64,000 nucleotides of DNA from Eriocheir sinensis. Taxonomy: Eukaryota; Arthropoda; Malacostraca; Decapoda; Varunidae. The position numbers and the translations under genes were made by a program. The DNA lies in assembly GCF_024679095.1 (NCBI RefSeq), contig NW_026111294.1:124001-188000 (forward strand), given 5' to 3'. Below, piece after piece: positions 1 through 10,341 of the stretch (positions within the stretch are counted from its first letter, which is position 1; each line of letters begins with the position of its first letter). Under the pieces are notes generated by a model, which saw only the letters and a program-made list of their open reading frames with translations, had not been told where the DNA came from and ran no database searches.

Positions 1-350
1 TACGGGGGGCATAAGCCAGGGGACGCATTGCCTCGCCCACCCTGCAATACCAGTAGCAGTAATTGACCCATGAGTGTGCACGACCGTGGGGTGAGGTGTC
101 CTGAAGGGCCTGGGTTCAAGTCCCGCCCGTAGCTACAAGCAGACAATTTTCAACCATCGGCGAGGGGCGTAATAACACTACCCGCATGCTGTCCGGATGA
201 CCAGCTATCAACCCTCCCTAAGAGGATAAAAAATAAGCATCGGGGACAGCATGAGCCAAGCAAGATGGTGCTACTATAAATCACTTGCCTGCGCGATAAC
301 AGGCTGGGGGTGACCTGCAGGCCCCATGAAGAAAGTCTACCGTGCGGCGG
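1..350 (+). mobile_element. tRNA-derived SINE-like fragment
   Basis: A match to the RNA polymerase III internal B box, GGTTCAAGTCC, lies at 113-123 in a tRNA T-arm-like setting. It is followed by about 200 bp of moderately GC-rich sequence with no coding potential, the usual layout of a tRNA-derived SINE head and body. I could not place a convincing A box upstream, no poly-A tail or flanking duplication is visible, and the left end may lie outside the window. A decayed tRNA pseudogene is the alternative. The right boundary is approximate. Confidence 0.4.
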
Positions 351-1109
351 TGTGGTGTGACATGTGTGTGACATCCCGGTATCGTGAGACATCCCATCCT
401 GAATACATACATGAATTTCGACACAGTACCGTGTCTTTTGTCATCTGCTTGTCGGGATCTGTCCCACTTAAGTTTATTTACATTATTTTAAAAGGAAATG
501 ATGACGTATGTATGTATATAATTAGGATATCAACAATCACTCTTCTTCTTTTTCTTGTGACCTGTTCCGCTTTGCATTACTTTTTAGGTCCTCCTTGGTA
601 CTTTTTTTACACTTAGATGCTTAACTTAGTTACTCTGTGATAGTAAAGATTGGGCTCTGCGATGCGAGGTCCAGGATGGGATGTCTCACGATACGGGATG
701 GCAGACGACACAACACAGCTATTAGACCGAACATGAAAATAATAATAATGATAATAAAAAAACGTCCTCTATTTCCTTGAACCTTTCACTGCCTCCTACA
801 GCCTCCCCTCTGCGACAAATTAATATCATTTACACATCTTATTCCCTCCGCGATGATGAATTCTTATGCGAGTGTTGTATCAAATAATGTACAAATAAAT
901 GTAAGTGTGAAATAATCTTTGACCATTTTTACCTCTTCTCTATCCCTTCACGTCACAAAGTATAAGTGATCGTTGAGGTACACTGACCGACAACTGAGCA
1001 GTGGCTGTGAGAAGAGGTGTGGGGTGTCTCTCCTTGTCCTGGGTGTCCGGGCGAGTGGCTGACGCTCCAGTGCAACGCCGACTGCACACCACCTCAACAC
1101 TGCTCAAAC
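351..1109. other. Intergenic stretch, no gene seen
   Basis: Largely AT-rich sequence. Short open frames exist but show no recognisable domain, start context or splice structure. A small AAT-rich microsatellite lies near 737-760. I see nothing else in it. Confidence 0.6.
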
Positions 1110-1132
1110 GGGGGTGGGGGTGGGGTGGGGGG
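1110..1132 (+). other. G-quadruplex motif
   Basis: Four guanine runs of 5, 5, 4 and 6 G are separated by single T residues, with no other base in the 23-bp interval. By the standard pattern for intramolecular G-quadruplexes (four runs of at least three G with loops of 1-7 nt) this is a very strong candidate, because single-nucleotide loops give the most stable parallel folds. A 95-bp CT tract begins 22 bp downstream. No gene is recognisable nearby, so a promoter role is not supported. Confidence 0.8.
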
Positions 1133-1150
1133 TTATTATATTGCATTCCC

Positions 1151-3113
<1,963 letters not shown>

Positions 3114-3137
3114 TGATGATCCAGGGGCGTAGCCAGG
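3114..3137 (+). repeat. Outer element: left TSD and inverted terminus
   Basis: The 8-bp sequence TGATGATC (3114-3121) is directly followed by the terminus CAGGGGCGTAGCCAGG (3122-3137). The same 8 bp recurs right after the matching inverted terminus at 5450-5464, which marks the insertion point of the outer element. Confidence 0.85.
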
Positions 3138-3248
3138 GAGGGGGCCACAGGGGACACGTGCCCCCCCCCCTTCAGGAACTCCTTTTTTGTGGGTTTGTTG
3201 GAAGTTCTCGCGAATGACATGCCGTGCATGGCTGTGACCGCCCAAATA

Positions 3249-3272
3249 GTGTAGATCAGCGGTTCTTAACCT
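3249..3272 (+). repeat. Inner hAT: left TSD and terminal inverted repeat
   Basis: The 8-bp target sequence GTGTAGAT (3249-3256) precedes the 16-bp terminus CAGCGGTTCTTAACCT (3257-3272). The target has TA at its centre, the pattern described for the Buster branch of hAT elements. Confidence 0.88.
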
Positions 3273-5388
3273 GGGGGTCGTGACCCCCTGGAGGGTCATT
3301 TGGGGTTTCTCGAGGGGTCGCGGAGGGTTTGGGAGAAAATAATTTATTTCATGTATGTGAAGCGGCCAGCTGCTGAGAACATCAACCACAATCAGTCAGT
3401 CAGTCTGATCATAGCTACGGGGGGGGGCTCTGTATGTGCTCCGCTCCTGGCTGTGACTCCCAAGGCGCAGCAGTTGCACCAAAGTTTTGAGTCATGAAAG
3501 TATGAGGCCAAGCAAACTGAAGGATCATTTTGAGTCTTACCATAGCCAACTGGCGGACAAAAGCTTGGACTACTTCAAGCGAAAAGAAGCTGCTCTGAAG
3601 GCCAGTCGCATCGATTCCACTGGTCAGTTGGCTCGTCAGAACAAAGCAGCGCGCTGGAGGCTTCATACAGAATTGCTCTAAAAAATCGCGCAGACCAAGA
3701 AGCCTCATACCATTGGTGAAAATCTGATTAAGCCTTGCATTCTGGAAACAACGAAGGTGATTCATGTAGAACAACAGGCACACAAGTTGAGGACAATTTC
3801 CCTTTTGAATGGTACAGTCAAAAGTAGGATCTCAGACATGAGTGAGGATATTCTCCTGCAAGTGGTGAGTGCTGTGAAGAGTAGTCCTGTTTATTCCTTG
3901 CAAATGGATGAGTCGACAGATGTTGCCTCATGTTCCCAACTTATTGTTTATGTTCGCTACCTTGACAAGGAAGGTATGAAGGATGAGTATTTGTACTCTG
4001 AGCCAGTGGCCACAACAACTCGTGGAGAAGATATTTTGAAAATCCTAGAAGCCTTTCTCCTTATTAAACATGGGCTGAGTTGGGAAGCACTTGTCGGTCT
4101 GTGTACAGATTGGGCTCCTTCCATGATTCGAGAAGAATGTCGCTCCGCATGTCTCCTTCACTCATTGCATGATTCATCTTTACACTTTGGCGATGAAGAC
4201 TATCCCACCTGGACTTCAAGAAGTACTCACAGACGTTGTGAAGATTGTGAACCATATCCGAGGGAGCGGAACAACTTCAAGGATTTTTAAAGTGCTTTAT
4301 GAAGAAATGGGCTCTGACTTCTCTGTTCTCCTGTTTCACACGGAGGTACGTTGGCTCTCACGTGGCAAAGTTCTGAATCGCGTGCTGCAACTTCGAGAGG
4401 AAATAACGATGCTGTTGCAAGAAGGTCGTACCTCGAAAGAAAATCTTCACGAAATGATGCAAGATGACTGTTTCGTAACAAAGGTTGCCTACTTGACTGA
4501 TTTCTTCTCTGAAGTGAATTCCCTGAATATTTCACTCCAAGGAAACCTTGCAATGCTGCACACAGTTAGTGACAAAGTGGCAGTATTCAAGTGTAAGTTT
4601 CAACTTTACGTGAAAAGAGTTCAGGACAGTGACACAACTTTCTTCCCTCAGATGACAACTATCCTAGATTATATGGCAGAAGTTGAATGCAGTTTCCGTG
4701 AGGAGATGAGCTCATCTTCTGGCAGTGAATGACGCCATCGAAAGATACTTTCCAGGACTAGATGACCGCTGTACTGATACGTGGATCTCCAGACCCTTCT
4801 CAGTGAAGGACAGTGCCATCTGTGATACTGATATTGCTGCGAAGGTAGAATTTCTTCAAATTCGTGAGGATACTCAGTTGAAAGTCGATTTTTCTGAACA
4901 AGAGACTCCGACATTTTGGGCGACACTGAATGACGACTATCCTCTTCTTTCGGTGCGTGCACTGACCATACTGGACCTCGACCTATCGCTGCGAGGCTGG
5001 ATTCTCATCAATGATGGCACTGAAAACGAAGGCACGCAGTAGACTTGTGACTGACTGCGACATGAGGTGTTGCCTGTTGAGTATTGCTCCTCGTTTTGAT
5101 GTACTTATGGCTGCAAAACAATGACGTCAATCCTCCCACTGATTGAATAAGTAGGTTTTATTGTATGTGCATTAGTTCCATGGATTTTGAAATAGCACTT
5201 GTAGGGGATATGTGGCATTTTTCAAGGTCTTTTATTTGTAATATTTACTATAAATCAGGATCTTCATATAGTTTTGTTTTATCTTACCTTTACACAAAGG
5301 TGACCATTACAAAATTTATTATAGGGGTCATGGCAATACCCTGGAGAGTCTCAGGGGGTCATACGATGAAAAAGGTTAAGAACCACTG
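3257..5388 (+). mobile_element. Buster-type hAT DNA transposon (2.13 kb, defective)
   Basis: The 16-bp inverted termini at 3257-3272 and 5373-5388 differ at one position. They are flanked by GTGTAGAT on the left (3249-3256) and GTGTAAAT on the right (5389-5396), an 8-bp target duplication with one mismatch. Just inside each end a TGACCCCCTG motif occurs in direct orientation, probably subterminal transposase-binding sequence. The termini resemble those of widespread animal hAT elements that begin CAGTGGTTCT. The interior carries a degenerate ZBED5/FAM200-like transposase, which fits the central TA of the target and places it in the Buster group. The element landed inside a shorter MITE and is therefore the younger insertion of the two. 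It cannot supply its own transposase. Confidence 0.9.
3475..5124 (+). pseudogene. hAT transposase pseudogene, ZBED5/FAM200-like
   Basis: This is the transposase of the surrounding hAT element, a nuclear DNA-cutting and joining enzyme. Order: a remnant BED zinc finger (3475-3550, with SMRPSKLKDHF and HFESYH, but apparently only one of the two cysteines); an RNase H-like core with MDESTD (Asp codon 3907-3909) and LCTDWAPSM (Asp codon 4108-4110); a middle part with [17 protein letters not shown]; and a C-terminal hAT dimerisation region with FWATLNDDYPLLS and YRCEAGFSSMMALKTKARS (Glu codon 4993-4995), ending at the stop 5122-5124. The presumed D-D-E catalytic residues all survive, but the gene is broken. 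There is a TAA at 3679-3681, a deletion of roughly 10 codons with a frame change near 4125-4160, a second shift near 4718-4735 and a third near 4965-4975. The Gly normal after CTD is Trp. No ATG start is evident. It is too decayed to be a domesticated gene. Confidence 0.92.
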
Positions 5389-5396
5389 GTGTAAAT
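5373..5396 (+). repeat. Inner hAT: right terminal inverted repeat and TSD
   Basis: The inverted terminus AGGTTAAGAACCACTG (5373-5388) is followed by GTGTAAAT (5389-5396). It pairs with the left end at 3249-3272, with one mismatch in the terminus and one in the target duplication. Confidence 0.88.
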
Positions 5397-5449
5397 CCTT
5401 ATCAGTATTGAGACAGACTGGTAAAGATTGTGCCCCCCATAACTGAAAT

Positions 5450-5472
5450 CCTGGCTACGCCCTGTGATGATC
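5450..5472 (+). repeat. Outer element: right inverted terminus and TSD
   Basis: CCTGGCTACGCCCTG (5450-5464) is the inverted partner of the terminus at 3122-3137. TGATGATC (5465-5472) exactly repeats 3114-3121. Confidence 0.85.
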
Positions 5473-5887
5473 CCTCTCCAGGAAAAGTTAGTGTAATATA
5501 AGTAAAACAAGACAAACTGTTCCGGAGTCTACCATTAACTGAGGAAAAGTCGTGCGATAAGAAGCACAGGAGACAAAAAATAACGATACAAGGGACTAAA
5601 TCCTAAAAAAGTAAAGGAATGATAAATGCAGAATAAAGGAATGTGAGGAGAGGAGGCCACTTGGGACCCTTTTGAGGGTGGGAGGGGCGCTTGGAAGCCT
5701 ACAACTGACGCCTGAGGAACGTGGTGAGGCGCAAGCAGCCAGAGAAAATGGTGAACTCCTCTCCTCGCACTTCATTCATAATTAAATATCGACGTAGGTT
5801 ACTTAGTCAGCTTTAGAACAGGTAAGCATTAGAAAAAAAACTGACATGGGAATCTTCAACTTACAGGAAAAAAAAAACATGAGTGTT

Positions 5888-5891
<4 letters not shown>
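5473..5891. other. Intergenic stretch, no gene seen
   Basis: Host sequence resumes after the outer element's target duplication. It is purine-rich in places, without a recognisable gene, transposon end or repeat array. Confidence 0.6.

Positions 5892-5961
<70 letters not shown>
5892..5961 (+). repeat. (AG)n microsatellite
   Basis: A 70-bp AG dinucleotide tract without interruption. The open frame of 92 codons that spans it consists largely of Arg-Glu repeats and is not a gene. Confidence 0.97.
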
Positions 5962-5962
<1 letters not shown>

Positions 5963-6330
5963 ACTTACGCCCATACAGTCAGCCCCAGCCGGCGTGGACG
6001 AACCCTGGAGAGGGATCGAGGGACCACGACTCGCCGCGGCGTCTTTTATAGGGCAGATCTAGGCACAGTGGCGACCAGTGGCAACCCTGGTGGGCATGCG
6101 GTGTTCGGAGCGGCCGTGAAGTAGACACGTGACCAGTGTGAATTATTAAGTCCCGTGCATATTTGCTGTTGCATTAGTGTTGAGGTCATCGCTTAGGATT
6201 ATTATCCTCCGGACATGAGTATCTCCATATTTACGAGGCAGAGGAGTGTCACTCTCAAATTCGCGATTTTTCGTTTTCTGTTAAGGCTCCTTTCCTAGCG
6301 TCACCACCAGAGGTCATGCAACAAGATACA
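5962..6330. other. GC-rich then AT-rich stretch, no gene seen
   Basis: About 160 bp of noticeably GC-rich, CpG-containing sequence (5962-6125) passes into AT-rich sequence. A promoter-like CpG cluster is conceivable, but no exon or transcript evidence can be seen. Confidence 0.4.
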
Positions 6331-6440
6331 TTCCTGAAGGGTGAGTTTGCAGCGAATCATCAAGTTAAGTCATTTGATTAATCCTGAAGAGAGAGTTTGC
6401 AGATAATCATAAAGTCAACTAATCCTGAAGGGGAGGTTTC
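6331..6440 (+). repeat. Three imperfect direct repeats starting TCCTGAAG
   Basis: Copies begin near 6331, 6381 and 6422. The first two share TCCTGAAG, then GAGTTTGCAG, then AATCAT and AAGT. The third shares only the start and runs into the terminus of the inverted-repeat element that follows. Spacing is 50 and 41 bp. Confidence 0.6.
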
Positions 6441-7676
6441 CACTTGGGCGTTTCCAGTGTTAAATGGCTTGTCTTCTTTTCAATTCTCCTCCCTTATTTC
6501 TTAACCGATTTGCTTCATTCAAAAAGCATTTTATTCAGGAAGGATGAGGGGAGAAGGTGGAGTCATTTATTGTTAATAAAAAAGGAATTTTTCTGTGTGT
6601 TCGATGAAAAAAAATAAAAAGTAAGACAACTATTTTCTAAAATCAAAATGAACTTCAAAGAAAATCTAGCAGACTCTCAATTGTTCCTTTTGTATTGTTT
6701 CATAACCCTGAAGCATTGAAACTAGTATAACAGTAAATGCCTATAGTCCTACCAAATTGTCGAGTCCGTTTGGGCGGAGGATCCCGCGGATCCATTTATC
6801 CCCTCTGCTCTGCCACACAGTCCTAACACCTATTTTTTTCCTATCATATGCTACCTTTACCTTACATATGAGAGGAAGAGATAGGTGTTGGGACTGTGTG
6901 GCAGAGCAGAGTGGAGAAATGGACCTGCGGGAGCCTCCGCCCAAACGGACTCGACAATTTGGTTTCACTATCGGAGGAGATATTTTTAAAGTGCAAAATC
7001 ATGGTTTTGAGATACCAAGCGATGAAGTTTAAATATTTTTTTTAATTTTACCTATTTCACCTAAGGACTTGAAATCCACAGGATATATACATCAGGATAT
7101 GAAGAAAAAGCAGACATGATTTCCCTTACTTATTTCATTGATTGTGTAAACAGGCTGCTTTGTTTACCCAAGGTTAAGTCTTTTTTGCGGGGTCATAAAT
7201 CCAATACTCGAATTTTACCATATTTCGCCGTATTTCAAAGTAAAATCCAATGTTCTACTGTGTAATATCATTAAAATATAATTAAAAAAGACATATGAGG
7301 CGGATACATAGAGTATTTTGTTGGATTTATGAAAATAATGTGATATAAATCGATTTTTTCACGGATAAATACGAAAAATATTAGTGACTGCTAAAATTTC
7401 CCATTTTCTTAGCCAGTGGTGAGAGAGAACCTAAGTTTCATGACAAACCAAGAAAAAAAAATCCTAAAATTAAGAAGGGGTGAAAAATTGGATTGCAGCC
7501 CGTAGCGCCGCGCGGAAGCTCATTCCAACACGTTACGATGCATACTGCATACCACTATTATTTTTTCATTAGATTCATTCATATACCAAAAGAATGAGAA
7601 AAAAAACAGAATTTTATAAGCCAAAAATAAAATTTGAAAAATGAGTTTTTTCATGACCCCAAGTGGAAACCTCCCC
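6424..7676. mobile_element. Candidate non-autonomous DNA element with ~20-bp inverted ends
   Basis: GGGGAGGTTTCCACTTGGG near 6430-6448 is repeated in inverted orientation at 7657-7676, and the match extends outward by a few bases on each side. The intervening ~1.2 kb has no coding potential and includes a nested fold-back hairpin (6743-6971). Inverted ends around non-coding AT-rich DNA suggest a MITE-like or other non-autonomous element. I could not find a convincing target-site duplication, so the ends may be eroded or the boundaries slightly wrong. Confidence 0.5.
6743..6971. mobile_element. Fold-back element: ~100-bp inverted arms, 14-bp loop
   Basis: The left arm (6751-6850) and right arm (6865-6963) are inverted copies with only scattered mismatches, separated by 14 bp. 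A weaker match continues outward, with ATAGT at 6743-6747 opposite ACTAT at 6967-6971. A hairpin this long and this well matched is typical of a fold-back MITE or of a recent inverted duplication. As RNA it would form a long double-stranded stem. No target duplication could be assigned. Open frames on the two strands here mirror each other and are not genes. Confidence 0.8.
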
Positions 7677-8226
7677 TTAAGTGAGGTGGGCGAAGGTTCC
7701 CATCTCAATAACAGCAGCATTCATAATCATCGGTACGAGGTCCTCATGTAGTGGTGACCATACACGATCTAATCAAGAGCACCAGCTATCCCAATATTCT
7801 ATAGATGTAGCTCCCCCCTTTGCTAGGAACCTTACCTGAGGAGGGCGGAACTTTTTGTAGCCCTCTGCTTGAGCCTACTGCCCTGAAATAGAAGGACGAA
7901 TACATGGAGCATACTGTCACTCCATCCTAATTGATACGTTTTTGATTTGCTGGGTGTATACTTTCACGTTGTGTAAACATACAAGTAGGAAAAAGAGATG
8001 CTGCCCTTTCCGTAATCAAATAAATAAATATCAAATCAATATTATCAATTTTGGGTTCATGCGTCAGGGGATGATTGACGGGTGTGTGTTCTAGAGGGAA
8101 ATGCTTGCTCGGTAATGCGAATTTGTAATTCTCCAGGATGACGGACGTGGCCGGTGAGTACAGTCTTATGTCCCTTGTGTCGAGTGATTCATGGGAGTGT
8201 CCAAATAGTGATATACAGTATCAGTA
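7677..8226. other. Intergenic stretch, no gene seen
   Basis: Mixed-composition sequence without a recognisable reading frame, repeat or transposon terminus. Confidence 0.55.
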
Positions 8227-8272
8227 TTAGTAGTAGTAGTAGTAGTGGTTGGTGGTGGTGGCGGTGATGGTG
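8227..8272 (+). repeat. AGT/GGT trinucleotide repeat
   Basis: A run of TAG/AGT triplets passes into imperfect GGT and GGC triplets over about 46 bp. It is a simple-sequence tract with no coding context. Confidence 0.85.
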
Positions 8273-8425
8273 GCAAAAGTGGCAGTGGAAGTGCTAGCTG
8301 CTACTGTAGAAACAACTGTTGCTGTTATACTGCAATGTTTGCAATGTTATTATATTATTATCGATTGTGCTGTAGTAGTCGTCCAAGATGGTAAAAGATT
8401 TGGGAATGGTGATGATTGAGAGATA

Positions 8426-8647
8426 GTGTAGTGGGGTGACGAGCCTGATGGGCGAGCCTCCCATAACTCCCTCTGCCAGGGGGGTACCTCTCTGGCCGAC
8501 TGGTTAAGGAGTGGCTCTCCCGTCTCGCTGGTCGCGGGCTCGATCCCCGGCGCCGGCAAAACCTTCCTTGTCTGGATTAATTTCTTGTGTGTTTCGTTAC
8601 ACGCAGAGATCATGTTGGAGTATAGAAAAGAGAAAATTCTGGCATTT
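8426..8647 (+). mobile_element. tRNA-derived SINE, copy 1
   Basis: The tRNA-like head has an A box TGGCCGACTGGTTA at 8493-8506, close to the A box of serine and leucine tRNAs, and a B box GGCTCGATCCC at 8537-8547. About 100 bp of body follows. The same ~222-bp segment recurs at 8799-9021 with scattered substitutions, 373 bp downstream, which confirms that it is a repeat unit. The 151 bp between the two copies may be more of this copy's body. No poly-A tail is visible. It is not a functional tRNA: there is no acceptor-stem pairing and the spacing between boxes is irregular. Confidence 0.75.
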
Positions 8648-8798
8648 AATTGGCGGCAAGGCGGTAGGCATCCTCTCCTGTGATTCTGTTGTGTCACCCC
8701 GAGTGGGTAACAGGTAGTGATGGCCCATGCTCTCCTAAGTTCATAGAAAATGGGAAATCTCAACACACAGAAATTAATCTGCATAGGAATGGGGAGCC

Positions 8799-9021
8799 GT
8801 GTAGTGCGGCGACGAGCCTGATGGGCGAGCCTCCCATAACTCCCTCTGCCAGGGGGGTACCTCTTTGGCCGACTGGTTAAGGAATGGCTTTCCTGTCTCG
8901 CTGGTCGCGGGTTCAATCCCCGACCCCGGCAAAACCTTTCCTTGTCTGGATTAATTTATCGTGTGTTTCGTTACGCGCAGAGTTCGTGTTGGAGTGTAGT
9001 AAAGAGAAAATTCTGACATTT
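8799..9021 (+). mobile_element. tRNA-derived SINE, copy 2
   Basis: Same repeat as 8426-8647, with A box at 8866-8879 and B box GGTTCAATCCC at 8910-8920. The tandem placement could reflect two independent insertions or a local duplication. The 5' part, before the A box, is almost identical in the two copies, which hints at duplication. Confidence 0.75.
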
Positions 9022-9059
9022 CGATAGTAGACAAGAATGGCTTTTATTAACATCCTGAG

Positions 9060-9509
9060 TTCCATTCGAAATCGACTCTCCCCCCCATTCGAAATCGATC
9101 ATCTCTTCGATCAACCCTCCCTTCCATCCAAAATCGACCCTCCCTTCCATCCGAAATCAACCCTCCCTTACATCCGAAATCGACCATCTCTTCCATTCAA
9201 AATCGACCCTTTCTTCCAATCAAAATCGACCCTCTCTTCCAATCAAAATCGACCCTCTCTTCCAATCAAAATCGACCCTCTCTTCCAATCAAAATCGACC
9301 CTCTCTTCCACTCAAAATCGACCCTCTCTTCCAATCATAATCAACCCTCTCTTCCAATCAAAATCGACCCTCTCTTCCATTCGAAATCAACCCTCTCTTA
9401 CATTCACAATCGAACCTCTCTTCCATTCGAAATCGCCCCCTCTTTTATTCATAATCAACTCTCTTCCATTCAAAATCGACCCTACCTTCCAATCGAAATC
9501 GACCCTCTA
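9060..9509 (+). repeat. 23-bp minisatellite, about 19-20 copies
   Basis: Tandem units containing CTCTCTTCCAATC followed by AAAATCGACC, about 23 bp long, are best conserved in the centre (about 9200-9400) and more diverged at both edges. Because 23 is not a multiple of three and the unit has no stop codon in any forward frame, a spurious 198-codon open frame crosses the array (9037-9633). The peptide cycles through three frames of the same DNA repeat, so I do not treat it as a gene. Confidence 0.9.
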
Positions 9510-9881
9510 TCACATACATGTTGAAGAGGGGGTGTGGTGTAAGAATTTAAAACCATCTCTGATATCTTGCCATAACTGGCCAAACTACAGAGTACCTGAT
9601 AATGTCATGGGGGTGTGGCAAAATATGGATTGAAGTCAAACTCAAGAGCTGGAGATCACTGGTGTCACGTAAACAGACCCGAGACTGAAGCCACAGGAAC
9701 ACATAATGAAAAGAGATTTTGCAGTAGCGCCAGCGATGGATTGCAGCATATTTTCTCTTCCTTCAGGTCTCTACTCTCTTTAACTAACAGTGGAGAAAAT
9801 AACTCGTACAGGGACAGTATTAGTCTACGCCCAACTGAGATTACTAAACTTGCGTGTTTGGAAGTTTCGACTATTGATCAG
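9510..9881. other. Intergenic stretch, no gene seen
   Basis: An open frame of 93 codons (9615-9896) is present, but its product matches nothing I recognise and it runs into the following duplication. No other feature is visible. Confidence 0.5.
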
Positions 9882-10070
9882 GAGACCACTGCATAGCTAT
9901 TGGGAACCACGCAATGATTATTATTGCGTTTAGCACTAATTGGGCCCGACCTGCATTATTAGCTGGCTCAGTAGAAGAGACCACTGCATAGCCATTTGGG
10001 AACCACGCAAATATTAGGCTATTCTTAGATTTAGTATCAGTTAGACCACATCTGCGTTAGTTGGTTAAGT
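9882..10070 (+). repeat. Two-copy ~95-bp tandem duplication
   Basis: GAGACCACTGCATAGC begins at 9882 and again at 9977. Each is followed by a near-identical stretch ending GGGAACCACGCAA and then by more weakly matching sequence. The second copy ends next to the target duplication of the SINE at 10079. Confidence 0.75.
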
Positions 10071-10078
10071 TCTAATTC

Positions 10079-10333
10079 GGGGGCTCCCGTGGTCCAGTGG
10101 TAAAGTCTCTGCCTTGCGCTTCGGTGGGGTGCTGGAGCGTATAGGTTCGAGACCTACCCGATGCCATGAGAGTGGAAAGGTGGGCTTTTTCCGACACCCC
10201 CAGCCCCGTTGTTGGGCCTCCTCCACTTGAAAGAATTGGGCATTCTCTACCAGCCGTCTGGGTGGTTGCGCGGCATCCACCGCCTTCCTCCCTTGGGGTA
10301 TATCCCCAACGAAATACCAAAAAAAAAAAAAAT
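10079..10333 (+). mobile_element. Complete tRNA-derived SINE with poly-A tail and TSDs
   Basis: The head has an A box TGGTCCAGTGG at 10090-10100 and a B box GGTTCGAGACC at 10144-10154. A tRNA-unrelated body of about 160 bp follows, and the element ends in an A tract finishing at 10333. An 8-bp direct repeat, TCTAATTC, flanks it (10071-10078 and 10334-10341). Polymerase III boxes, an A tail and flanking duplications are the hallmarks of LINE-mobilised SINE insertion. The tail is intact and the duplications are identical, so this insertion is probably fairly recent. Open frames across the body are incidental. It differs from the pair at 8426 and 8799 in head sequence and belongs to another SINE family. 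Confidence 0.88.
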
Positions 10334-10341
10334 CTAATTCA

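Larger units (their letters stand above)
3122..5464. mobile_element. Non-autonomous DNA transposon (MITE), split by a hAT insertion
   Basis: The terminus CAGGGGCGTAGCCAGG at 3122-3137 is matched by its inverted partner at 5450-5464, which differs by one G. An exact 8-bp duplication, TGATGATC, flanks both ends (3114-3121 and 5465-5472). An 8-bp duplication and a terminus beginning CAGGGGCG are typical of hAT elements. Once the internal insertion (3257-5388) and one copy of its target duplication are removed, only about 203 bp remain, with no coding capacity. It was therefore a short non-autonomous element. The exact duplication suggests it is not very old, although its own sequence now survives as two separated pieces (3122-3256 and 5389-5464). 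Confidence 0.82.

Noticed and set aside
3475..5124. A domesticated host ZBED-like gene
   Set aside because: The frame is broken in several places, and the sequence lies within intact transposon ends and target duplications, so it is a dead transposon copy.
5846..6124. Open frame of 92 codons containing Arg-Glu repeats
   Set aside because: It is created by the (AG)n tract. The remaining codons show no family resemblance.
8350..8916. Reverse-strand open frame of 188 codons across the SINE pair
   Set aside because: It runs antisense through two tRNA-derived repeats. The similar peptide at two points reflects the duplicated SINE and not a protein repeat.
10144..10154. Functional tRNA gene at the SINE heads (10,090, 8,493 and 8,866)
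   Set aside because: A and B boxes are present, but acceptor-stem pairing and normal arm spacing are missing, and the sequences continue into SINE bodies, with an A tail in one case.
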